From positions 1 to 41,611 of IMG/VR virus record IMGVR_UViG_3300045284_000354: a stretch of DNA of 41,611 nucleotides, one strand, 5' to 3'. Positions 30,596 to 39,229 of the stretch are shown one piece after another (within the stretch, counting starts at the first letter, position 1; every line of letters starts with the position of its first letter). Made by a program: the position numbers and the translations under genes. Source of the stretch: a virus. The notes under the pieces were generated by a model. It saw only the letters and a list, made by a program, of their open reading frames with translations, was not told the origin of the DNA and did no database searches.

Positions 30596-31027
30596 ATGGC
30601 TGCCCAAGGCCAGTACCCGTCGAAAACCAACACGCCCATGGAAGCGATCGTGCGCTTCAAGATGTTCATGGATGCCGCGAACGCCCCAATCCTCGCTGGT
30701 TGGACTTCGAACACCGTGAACGTCTCGGGCAACCCGCTCAATCTGGGCGTAACCAGCGTGTCGCGCGTTTCGCAGGGCCTGTTTCGGCTGACCCTGCGCG
30801 ACCGCTTCCCGCTGCACGTGAAGACCACGGCCCAACTGAACGTGAACGCCGCCGGCCAGCAGCGCTTCGTTCAGCCGGGCCCCGTCGCCAACGTCGGCAC
30901 ATCGACCGCCATCACGGTGGACATCTTGGTGGTCGACAACGCCGGTGCCGTTCAGGACCCGGCGGCCGCCAACGCCAACAACTTCATCAGCGGAGAGATC
31001 GTGTTCTGCGACACGACTAGCTGCTGA
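30596..31027 (+). CDS. Small head or head-tail protein
   Basis: 143 aa, beta-rich, with AMEAIVRFKMFMDAANAPIL near the start. Lies between the decoration-like protein and the adaptor region; its stop overlaps the next ATG. A structural role is inferred from place. Confidence 0.55.
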   Translation: MAAQGQYPSKTNTPMEAIVRFKMFMDAANAPILAGWTSNTVNVSGNPLNLGVTSVSRVSQGLFRLTLRDRFPLHVKTTAQLNVNAAGQQRFVQPGPVANVGTSTAITVDILVVDNAGAVQDPAAANANNFISGEIVFCDTTSC

Positions 31028-31266
31028 TGGCGGAGCCGGGCAAAAAAGGCGCACTGCTCATCGCGCTCGGGGGCCCGAAGGGGCCCTCTGGGCACGCCGA
31101 GCCGGACGCCGACGAGATGGGCGGTCCGTCCGATGGCGACACGGACGACATGGGCATGGATGGCGTGAAGCAGCAGGCGGCGGACGATGCGTTCGACGCG
31201 CTGAAGTCCGACGACCGCGCCCTGTTCGCCGATGCCCTCGATCGGTACGTCAAAGCGTGCGTGTGA
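31027..31266 (+). CDS. Acidic 79-aa protein
   Basis: ATG in a TGATG overlap. Gly/Pro start, then very acidic (ADEMGGPSDGDTDDMGMDG) and a helical end. The composition is like that of small acidic structural or regulatory phage proteins. The function is unknown. Confidence 0.5.
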   Translation: MAEPGKKGALLIALGGPKGPSGHAEPDADEMGGPSDGDTDDMGMDGVKQQAADDAFDALKSDDRALFADALDRYVKACV

Positions 31267-31289
31267 GGCGATGAAAGCACTGGAGGCAT

Positions 31290-32075
31290 ATGGGCAGCGT
31301 CAACCGAGCGTATCTTCGCAACCTGGCGCGCCTGTATGCCGACGGTCGACCCGGCGGCACTGGGACTTTCGTTGATGACAGCGACGCGACGGCCAACGCC
31401 GTCAGCTTCGATACGCTCATCAACGGAGCCCTAGCCGAGCTCTACGACATTCTGGTCGCGGCTCGCGGGCACGAGTACTACGCGACAGACGCGGACATTG
31501 CGATCGTGGCCGGCACTTCGCTCTACGCGCTGCCGACGGACTTCTACGAGCTTCTTTCGATTCGGCTGCAGTGGGACCCGTACTTCATCGAGGAGCTGCA
31601 CCCGATGGGCGTGCGCGAGCGGAGCCGCTACGAATCGCTCGCTTACGGCGTGTTCGAGCGCGGGACGCCGAAAGCCTACCGCCTGCAGGGGACGCAAACG
31701 GCCAGCGCGCGCACGGTCGAAATCCTGCCGGTGCCGACGCGGACCGTCACGTGTCGAATCCGCTACATCCCCCTATTTGCAAATCTCACCGACGACGCCG
31801 CGCTTTTCGACGGCGTGAACGGCTGGGAAAAGCTAGTCGCACTCAAGGCCGCCATCGAATACCGGACCATCGCCGAGAAGCCGATCGGGAACCTCGCGCA
31901 GCTCTACGCGGAGAACTTCGCGCGCATCTCGGCCCTGGCCGACCAGCGTAACGCGAACTATGCCGAGCAGATTCAGAACGTGAACCCCGAGCGCTGGCGT
32001 CGGGGAGGGTTCATCGGCGGACGCGGCGCGGGCAACGGCATCTTCGACGACTCTTTCGACGACAGTTTCAACTGA
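31290..32075 (+). CDS. Head-tail adaptor protein
   Basis: 261 aa. Helical start (YLRNLARLYADGRP), then LINGALAELYDILVAARGHEYYATDA and LPTDFYELLSIRLQWDP, the type of sequence seen in adaptor/connector proteins (T7 gp11 or P22 gp4-like) that bridge the portal and the tail nozzle. The C-terminus is a Gly-rich stretch ending in a DDSF repeat. It lies just before the spike and nozzle genes. Confidence 0.65.
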   Translation: MGSVNRAYLRNLARLYADGRPGGTGTFVDDSDATANAVSFDTLINGALAELYDILVAARGHEYYATDADIAIVAGTSLYALPTDFYELLSIRLQWDPYFIEELHPMGVRERSRYESLAYGVFERGTPKAYRLQGTQTASARTVEILPVPTRTVTCRIRYIPLFANLTDDAALFDGVNGWEKLVALKAAIEYRTIAEKPIGNLAQLYAENFARISALADQRNANYAEQIQNVNPERWRRGGFIGGRGAGNGIFDDSFDDSFN

Positions 32076-34054
32076 TGGCCGACTCCACTCAGGCAGCCCT
32101 ACTTGTCGCAGCCCTGCAGGTTCGCAACGAGCACGCCGACAAGGCCAACACCGCCGTTCGTATCGGCGACTTGTTCACGGCATTCATCAATTCGATCTAC
32201 GGAATAACCGGACGCTTCAACGTCAAGGCTTACGGAGCGACGGGCGGCAACAGCGTGCTCGATGCTGCCGGTTTCGCTGCCGCTGCCGCAGCTGCTGCGC
32301 TTGTAGGTGGAACGGTGTACATCCCCAAGGGAACGTACGGTGACACGGATTGGGAATTCACCGTTCCTAGCGGCGTGACGGTAGAGGGCGAAGGAGATGA
32401 CAGCGTGCTCTACCGCTGTTGGGTCCGCGCAACCGGCTCCTTCGGAACGGCCATCCCATTCACGGGCGCGACATCGAAAGGCGACACGATCATCCCAATT
32501 CCAGCCACGGGGCTGGACAAATCGTGGATTCGAATCGCTGGCGTCATCAACTGCCAGAGCCCAAACGCGGGCGTCGACCAGCTCGGGACGGACGCTGCCG
32601 AGGCGAGTTTCTTCGGCGAGTTCGCGCGCATCCAGGCAGGTAACCTCGCCACGGCGATTCTGGATTGCCGACTCGTGTTTCCGTACAGCAACACGCCCGG
32701 CAGTGACTCTGGCAGTTTCACCACGACCATTGCGCGCGTCATCACGTTCAACGAAAACGTGCGTCTGCGCCGGTTCAAGGTGCTGCAACCGAATAGCACG
32801 CACTCCGAGGTTTTCCGGATTCGCTTCTGCAGAAACCTGCTGATCGAGGATGTGACGATCGATTGCAATGACCAGGTCGCGCAGGGCGTGCTGATGGAGT
32901 ACTGCCTCGACTGCAGCACGGTCGACGTAACGACCATCCAGAAGCGTAACAGCGTCCCGACCAGCAGCTCCACGAACGGGATTCTTTTCGCCACGTGCCA
33001 GAACTGCATTGGCGACCGGTGCACCACCCTGAACGGCTACCAGGGCGTAGACGTAACGTTCGTGACGTTCGACACGACGAACCGCGGCGGGCCATCCATC
33101 GCTTGTGGCTTCGCCAACAGCACCGCGCGCGACAACGAGCGCGACGGGTTCACGAGTCACTACGGCTGCTACGCGAGCTTCTTCATCAACTGCACCGTGC
33201 ATGCGAAGCTCGGCGGCATCCGGATTCGTTCGCGCGGAGACCAAATCATCGGATGCCGAATTTTCGCGAGCCAGGCGGCGAACTTTGGGATTCTCATCGA
33301 CGATGCGGCAGCCGTCGACTCGATCGTCAGCAACAACTACGTCGAAGGCGGAGCGTACCCGATCCTATTCACACATTCGCTAGCCGGCCTGCTTCCGCTG
33401 GAGACGTTGCTCAAGTGCGGGTCTGCTTCGATCACGAACAACGCTATCCGGGGGGCTGGCGATCACGGAATCTACGTGAACGACGCCTACACGTCGGCGG
33501 TGATGGTCGGGCCGCGCATCGAAAACAACGACATTCACTTTCCCATCGGCAACGGCATCCAGATCGGTTCCTACAACAATGGGACAATCGTTCGCGGCAA
33601 CCGAATCAGCGGAATCCTGACGACGAAGAGCGGCATTCGGTGGAGCGCGAACGTCAAGCGCTTGCACGTCGCTGAAAACCACATCTACGACGTGAACGCG
33701 ACGGGCTTCGCGATTCAGGGCGCTGGGGCCGCAACGTTCATGACCGACGCGGCTACGTTCCCGGCCGGCAACGCGGAGGCGGAGCTGTTCATCGGCACGA
33801 ACTATACGAACGCCGCGACGCCCTACCAAAGCGTGATTCGCGACACGACGGCTTACGCGACGGGCTACCTGGCGGGCTTCGGCGCGACAGGAAATCTGAT
33901 GACTGCGGCGCCCGTGCTGCGCGGCTCAGGTACGCCCGAGGGCTCGGTCTATGCTCCGGTCGGCTACCTATACCTGCGATCGAACGGCGGAGCGGGAACG
34001 AGTGTCTACTTCAAAGAAACGGGCACCGGTAACACCGGTTGGGTGGCGAAGTGA
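32075..34054 (+). CDS. Right-handed beta-helix tail spike
   Basis: 659 aa, TGATG start. After a short N-terminal particle-binding part comes FNVKAYGATGGNSVLDAAGF and then VYIPKGTY, the classical pectate-lyase-type parallel beta-helix start. Many asparagine-rich turns follow (for example IENNDIHFPIGNGI, VRGNRISGIL), as in phage spikes that bind or cut polysaccharide. The C-terminal 110 residues have lost the repeats and may be the trimer end. Catalytic residues cannot be fixed here. Confidence 0.8.
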   Translation: MADSTQAALLVAALQVRNEHADKANTAVRIGDLFTAFINSIYGITGRFNVKAYGATGGNSVLDAAGFAAAAAAAALVGGTVYIPKGTYGDTDWEFTVPSGVTVEGEGDDSVLYRCWVRATGSFGTAIPFTGATSKGDTIIPIPATGLDKSWIRIAGVINCQSPNAGVDQLGTDAAEASFFGEFARIQAGNLATAILDCRLVFPYSNTPGSDSGSFTTTIARVITFNENVRLRRFKVLQPNSTHSEVFRIRFCRNLLIEDVTIDCNDQVAQGVLMEYCLDCSTVDVTTIQKRNSVPTSSSTNGILFATCQNCIGDRCTTLNGYQGVDVTFVTFDTTNRGGPSIACGFANSTARDNERDGFTSHYGCYASFFINCTVHAKLGGIRIRSRGDQIIGCRIFASQAANFGILIDDAAAVDSIVSNNYVEGGAYPILFTHSLAGLLPLETLLKCGSASITNNAIRGAGDHGIYVNDAYTSAVMVGPRIENNDIHFPIGNGIQIGSYNNGTIVRGNRISGILTTKSGIRWSANVKRLHVAENHIYDVNATGFAIQGAGAATFMTDAATFPAGNAEAELFIGTNYTNAATPYQSVIRDTTAYATGYLAGFGATGNLMTAAPVLRGSGTPEGSVYAPVGYLYLRSNGGAGTSVYFKETGTGNTGWVAK

Positions 34055-34482
34055 GCGCCCTCAAGAAAATCGGCGACTTCACGGCGCCCAAGGACGAGGC
34101 GACCGGCGCCGAACTTCGCCGCCAGTTGCGCGCATTCCAGGGCAACGTCGACGATATGGGCGACACGCTGAAAAAGTCGGCCATGGCCAAGCTCGAGCGC
34201 AACGGGCCCGGCATCGTGCGCGACGATTCGTGCGTGCTCTATCCTGGCCAGTTCCAGCTGTTCGACACCAGCGTCACGAACGTGTCGGCTGGGCTCGCGA
34301 AACCCACCTCTGCCGGCGCCGGGACGTTCATCGTCGCCATCAACCTGCCGGGCAGCACGAGCAACCTCTACCTGCGCGCCGAAGCCGGATGCCTGATTGA
34401 TGGCACCGACCACGTCACCATCGTAACGGCAGGAAACGCGCTCGTCTTCTGCGACGGCGAAAACTATTGGAGTTTCGTCTGA
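34051..34482 (+). CDS. Small tail-associated protein
   Basis: 143 aa, GTG start overlapping the spike stop. Helical N-terminus (AELRRQLRAFQGNVDDMGD), beta-rich C-terminal half ending CDGENYWSFV, as in small domains at the end of spike or fibre proteins. It may be an adaptor or chaperone of the spike. The function is inferred from place. Confidence 0.55.
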   Translation: MSALKKIGDFTAPKDEATGAELRRQLRAFQGNVDDMGDTLKKSAMAKLERNGPGIVRDDSCVLYPGQFQLFDTSVTNVSAGLAKPTSAGAGTFIVAINLPGSTSNLYLRAEAGCLIDGTDHVTIVTAGNALVFCDGENYWSFV

Positions 34483-37400
34483 TGGCGCTCGAGACGAACA
34501 TCATCGAGTTTCCGATCACGCAGGGCCAAGACGAGGGCACCGCGGTTCAGGTGCTGCCGGTCGGCAAGTTCAGCTCGCTGCAGAACGCGCGGTTCCGGAA
34601 GAGCAATCGAATCGGCAAGCGCAACGGCTACACGAGCAAGAGCAGCCTGGACGCGAGCGGCGTAGCGCTCGGCAACGGCAACGGCCGACTCACTTGCCTA
34701 GGCCCGGAGTTTTGTGTTGTCGACGACACGTTCTATCGGCGCAACACGGTCTCCGACAGCTGGGTAGCGAAGCCGACCATCGGCGTGCTCGGCGGTTCGC
34801 GCATGCTCTGGAACAAGTTCCCAGAGTTCACGCCGGGGCAAATCATCGACCCGCCTGTACAAGAGACACAAGAACCCGCGGGCGGATTGGCTGCCTACAG
34901 CGGGATGACAACCGGGCTGGGGCTCGTATGGACAGCCGAGGGGCGCATCTACAACGGCGCTTGGTACATCTGCGTCACCGCTATGAGGGAAGATACGGGG
35001 GACGTAGAATTCACCCAGGACATCCTGCAGTCCTTCGCGGCTACCACCGACACGCCCAGCGTCCAGATGCTGAGCATGCCGACGCCGGACACGGTGGTGG
35101 TAATCACTGACATTTTCACGGCCGGCAACAAAACTGGAATCATTGCTTATACACTCACCGATTTGGTGAACGGGTTCGCGTCGGCGCCCGGCTTCACTTG
35201 CAGCCAATCAGCGGCGAACTACTACCCAACGAGCAACAACAAGCTTCTTTTTGCCTACGTGCTGACCGGTACGCCGCTGACCGTGCGCGTGGGAACGCTG
35301 GACCCGTCAACGGGGGCCGTCGTTCAGAACGCCACGATCGCGACCGCGGGCAACAAGACCCTGCTGAGCATTTTCGGGCAGGCGTCCGGAGCGCTTTGCG
35401 TTGGGTACTTTGATGCGACCAGCGTTGTCGCGGTCGTCTACAACGCGGCTTTCGTGTCCACAGGTACGGTGAACATCACCACCTCCGTGGCCGACGCTCG
35501 CGGCCCGGTCATGTTCGCCGAGCGCCAGGGTGTCACCGTTTTCAAGCTGCTTGCTGCCATGAATGGCATCAGCAACGACACTTTTGTTTTGGATTTCGAC
35601 GCGACCGGGGCAGTGACAACAGTTGTGATGCGACAGAAAAACTGCGTTCCTCTCTCGCAGCCGTTCAGCATCGGAACGACTGAGGTCTTCATCTGGTTGC
35701 GCTACGTCTCTGGGGAAGGGCTCGGCGTGGCATCGCTCGTGCGAATCCCGCACGACCAAGAGTTCTCAGGCGGCGCGCCATCATCCCCCGGTGTCTTCCC
35801 TATCCAGGCGACGGTTGACGATCGAGACGTGCCTACGCCGCTGGCGGCTGCCAAGGCTGGGCCTCCGTTCCCGACTCCGCTGCACCTCACGAGCGGGTAC
35901 AGCGCGCTCATCAACTACAACCGCCAGAGCTTCGTCCGAGCGGGCTCGGTCATCTATCAGCGCTCAGTGATGATCGTGCCGGTCAGACACCGCAGCGAGG
36001 GAATCCGATACGCGCAGTCGTGCGTCGTCCCTTGCTCCGGCCGGCAGTTCGTAGCGGGCGCGCAGCCGCAATGGGTCGACACGGTCGCTGCTTACGAGGC
36101 GGGCTTCATTCAGGCGCCGGTCTCGATCGCTGCTCCGAACGTCGTCGGAGGCGGAGTGCTCCCGGCCGGCGGCGCGTACTCCTACACCGCTGTCTTTGTG
36201 AGCGAAGTTGGCGGGGTAGAAGAGCGCAGCGGCCCAGCTCTACCGGTAGCGGTGACCACTGGAGGCGCCAACTCGGCCGTGTTGCTTCGCTGGACGACCA
36301 TGGAACTGGGCTCGCGCCGGCAGGTGACGTGCAAGGTCTACCGGACGACGACGAATGGTTCCGTTTTTTACCTCGTCGGCAAATTCGACGCCTCTCCCGG
36401 TGGCGATGTGTTGGGCTACGTCAACTTTCTCGATAGCGCATCGACGGACTTGGACATCATCCAAAATGAGCCGCTCTACATCAACGTGGGCCAGGAGCTG
36501 GCGGCCGGAAACTTCCCGGCCTGCTCGTTCGCGAACGTCGGAGGCAACCGGCTGTGGTGCGGCGGAGGTTTCACGGGAAACGTCGTCCAGGCCTCCAAGC
36601 TTTTCGCGCCCCATCTCGCCCCCGAATTCGCCGACGACGACGCCTTTCGCGTGACGCTCCCTTCCGAATGCACCGGTTCGGCTTGGTGCGACAGCGAGGT
36701 GCTTTTCACGCAAGAGGGCATCTATCTGGTTTCCGGCGACGGGCCCGACGGCAGCGGTACCGGCTTCTTCACCTTGTCGCGATTGCCTTTCGATATCGGC
36801 TGCATCGACTGGCGCAGCATCGACTCGACCGATGCGGGCGTGTTCTTTCAGTCGAACCGCGGCATGTACCTGTTGCCTCGAGGCTTCGGGCCGCCCATCT
36901 CGATCAACGCCATCCTCGACACGTTGACGACCTATCCGATCATCACGTCGGCGCGCTCGAGCTACAACACGCAAGGCGGCGCGGACAATTCGGAGCAGGT
37001 CGTTCAGTGGACGGCCGTCACCGACGAGGCCGCGAACTCGGGCGTCGTCATCACCTACGACATTGCCTATTCAGCCTTCTCGGTCGACACTTGCAACGCC
37101 GACTATCCGGCGACGTTTCAAGCGGGCTGGCAGGGCGACTCGGTACAGTCGCCTGGGACGATGACGGTCGGGCCGGGCGGCGCGTCCAAGTGGCACCCAT
37201 TTCGCGTGCGCGACACGTCGCATTCGGACGGAGGCCTGACGATCGACATGCTGACAGAAACCGGAGACATCCGACCTTGGGGCCTATTCTCCCACGGTGT
37301 CGTGAACAGGGTCGGCATGCTGATGGTGCTGGGGAGCGCCTGCACGGTCAGCGTCGTCAAGACCACCGACCGCGGCAGCCGGGCAACCACGCGCAGTTAC

Positions 37401-37610
37401 ACCGGAATCGCTCCCGACTACGTGGCCGATTCGGACGTGTACTTGGATGTGGAGCTGGGTAATACTGAACAACGGGACATTACTGCCCTTCGGTTCCGAT
37501 ATTTCGAATCCAGCGCGCTCGAGGGAATGGCTCTAATCGGCATGATTATAGAGGCGGATGAAAAGCCGCAAGGTTTCCGGCTACTTAAGCCGGCCGACAG
37601 GATTGTCTGA
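34482..37610 (+). CDS. Nozzle-like tail protein
   Basis: 1042 aa from ATG at 34482; an upstream start is rejected because TGATG coupling fits better. The start FPITQGQDEG...LPVGKFSSLQNARF...KRNGY is the pattern of large beta-propeller tail-tube proteins (gp12 of T7 and P22 gp10-like families). The body is beta-rich throughout. It likely forms the nozzle that closes the head and carries the spikes. Confidence 0.65.
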   Translation: MALETNIIEFPITQGQDEGTAVQVLPVGKFSSLQNARFRKSNRIGKRNGYTSKSSLDASGVALGNGNGRLTCLGPEFCVVDDTFYRRNTVSDSWVAKPTIGVLGGSRMLWNKFPEFTPGQIIDPPVQETQEPAGGLAAYSGMTTGLGLVWTAEGRIYNGAWYICVTAMREDTGDVEFTQDILQSFAATTDTPSVQMLSMPTPDTVVVITDIFTAGNKTGIIAYTLTDLVNGFASAPGFTCSQSAANYYPTSNNKLLFAYVLTGTPLTVRVGTLDPSTGAVVQNATIATAGNKTLLSIFGQASGALCVGYFDATSVVAVVYNAAFVSTGTVNITTSVADARGPVMFAERQGVTVFKLLAAMNGISNDTFVLDFDATGAVTTVVMRQKNCVPLSQPFSIGTTEVFIWLRYVSGEGLGVASLVRIPHDQEFSGGAPSSPGVFPIQATVDDRDVPTPLAAAKAGPPFPTPLHLTSGYSALINYNRQSFVRAGSVIYQRSVMIVPVRHRSEGIRYAQSCVVPCSGRQFVAGAQPQWVDTVAAYEAGFIQAPVSIAAPNVVGGGVLPAGGAYSYTAVFVSEVGGVEERSGPALPVAVTTGGANSAVLLRWTTMELGSRRQVTCKVYRTTTNGSVFYLVGKFDASPGGDVLGYVNFLDSASTDLDIIQNEPLYINVGQELAAGNFPACSFANVGGNRLWCGGGFTGNVVQASKLFAPHLAPEFADDDAFRVTLPSECTGSAWCDSEVLFTQEGIYLVSGDGPDGSGTGFFTLSRLPFDIGCIDWRSIDSTDAGVFFQSNRGMYLLPRGFGPPISINAILDTLTTYPIITSARSSYNTQGGADNSEQVVQWTAVTDEAANSGVVITYDIAYSAFSVDTCNADYPATFQAGWQGDSVQSPGTMTVGPGGASKWHPFRVRDTSHSDGGLTIDMLTETGDIRPWGLFSHGVVNRVGMLMVLGSACTVSVVKTTDRGSRATTRSYTGIAPDYVADSDVYLDVELGNTEQRDITALRFRYFESSALEGMALIGMIIEADEKPQGFRLLKPADRIV

Positions 37611-39229
37611 TGAGCAAAGGTGGAGATGCACTCAAGGGCGCGGGAGCTGGTGCGGCCACGGGGGCGGCGCTTGGCTCCGTTGTTCCTGGAATCGGGACCG
37701 CGATCGGCGCCGGAGCCGGGGCACTTATCGGAGGCATCGGCGGCTGGCTGAAAAGCAGCGGTAGCGGCGACAAGGCGGCGCCCAGCTACAACCCGAATCG
37801 GAACGATTTCTCCTACGGGCTCGGCCCAGCTGGCGGATTCGCCGAGAAGGAAGCCGAGCGGTACCGTCAACGCCAATTTCAGCTCGAAGCGCTGGGAGAG
37901 GGCGCGCAGTCGCGGCAAGGCGCCACCCAGGCGATGCCCGACAGCATCCAACAGGTTCAGAGCGGAGGACAAGGCTACCTGCAGGGGGCCGACGCGGCCG
38001 CCCGTCAGCAGCAACTGCAAGCGCTCGGCGGCATTCAGCAGCAAACCGGGGCGCTCAACCAATTTGCAAACCGCGAACAGGGTCCCAGTGCGGCCCAGGC
38101 GCAGCTGCAGGCCGGCACCGACATGGCCGCCAAGCAGCAATATGGCATGGCGCGCGCACAACCCGGCGGCGGCGGCGCAGCGCTTCGGAACGCCTCGTTC
38201 AATGCCGCTGGCATCTCGGGCAATGCCGCAAACTCGGCAGCGATGCTTCGGGCTCAGGAGGACCAGAGCTACCGGAACCAGCAGCTACAGGCTCTCGGCG
38301 CGGCACAGCAGGGCGCGGGCATGTCGGCTGGTTACGCCGGGCAGCTTCGTCAAGGCGACCAGGGTTTCGCGCAAGCGCAGGCCGGGCAAGCGAACTACGA
38401 CGCCAACGCCGCGAACCAGTTCAACCAGGGCCAGCAACAGCTGCAGTACCAGGTCGGTTCGAACAACCTCCAGGCTGGACTGCAAACGCAGCAGCAGAAC
38501 GACGCAATGACGCTGGGCACGGGCGCGCAGAGCATGGGCTACGATGCGCTTCGCGCTGGCGCCGCGAGCGCAGCGACCGGGCAGAACAACGCCTACGAGG
38601 CGGCCGTGGCGCAAGGTGCGGGCCTCGGCTCGGCGAACTACAACGCGGCGCAGGCGAACAGCACGGCGCAAACCGGCATGTATTTGGGAGCCGCGACGGG
38701 CGCGCTCGGAGCCTACGCGCAGATGCAGGGCGGCGGGACCAAGAGCGATGTTCGCGCCAAAAAAGACATCATCCCCGTGAGCATGTCGCATCGGGACTTT
38801 CCGGATGCGCCGTCCGGAGACGGGATGCCGTCGCCCGAGGCTCACGCGCGCCAGCAGCAACTGGAAGCACTCGGAGCAATGGGTGACTTTCGTGCGCCCG
38901 ACCTTCGCCCCGCCCAGGGCTACGAATACAGCTACAAGAACCCAGCGGCAGACGGCGCCGGCCGCTACGTCGGCCCGATGGCGCAGGACCTGGAGCACCT
39001 GCCAGGCGTGGTCGAACAGGCTCCCGATGGGCAGAAGGCGATCAATGCGCCCCGGCTCACGCTGGCCAACACGGCTGCCCTGAGTGAGGTGCAGCGCAAA
39101 CAGGACGAGCTCGAGCGCGCGCTTCGTCTCCAGGCCCTCGGGGGCGGCGGCGCCCCCAGCGGCTTCGTCCGCCCCGACGTGAAGCAGCCCGACTACGAGG
39201 CCTACGGGCCCGAGGGGTATCACTACTGA
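37610..39229 (+). CDS. Ejection-type protein with S74-like chaperone domain
   Basis: 539 aa. N-terminal glycine-zipper membrane-like segment (residues 8-45), then Gln/Ala-rich helices. Near the end KSDVRAKKDI (residue about 380), later YSYKNP, GRYVGPMAQDLE and RLTLANTAALSEVQRKQ match the peptidase S74 intramolecular chaperone, where Ser in SD is the self-cleavage residue. This domain normally ends tail fibres; here it is on a Gln-rich virion protein. The motif LxALG occurs five times (about residues 92, 135, 225, 417 and 506). Confidence 0.7.
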   Translation: MSKGGDALKGAGAGAATGAALGSVVPGIGTAIGAGAGALIGGIGGWLKSSGSGDKAAPSYNPNRNDFSYGLGPAGGFAEKEAERYRQRQFQLEALGEGAQSRQGATQAMPDSIQQVQSGGQGYLQGADAAARQQQLQALGGIQQQTGALNQFANREQGPSAAQAQLQAGTDMAAKQQYGMARAQPGGGGAALRNASFNAAGISGNAANSAAMLRAQEDQSYRNQQLQALGAAQQGAGMSAGYAGQLRQGDQGFAQAQAGQANYDANAANQFNQGQQQLQYQVGSNNLQAGLQTQQQNDAMTLGTGAQSMGYDALRAGAASAATGQNNAYEAAVAQGAGLGSANYNAAQANSTAQTGMYLGAATGALGAYAQMQGGGTKSDVRAKKDIIPVSMSHRDFPDAPSGDGMPSPEAHARQQQLEALGAMGDFRAPDLRPAQGYEYSYKNPAADGAGRYVGPMAQDLEHLPGVVEQAPDGQKAINAPRLTLANTAALSEVQRKQDELERALRLQALGGGGAPSGFVRPDVKQPDYEAYGPEGYHY

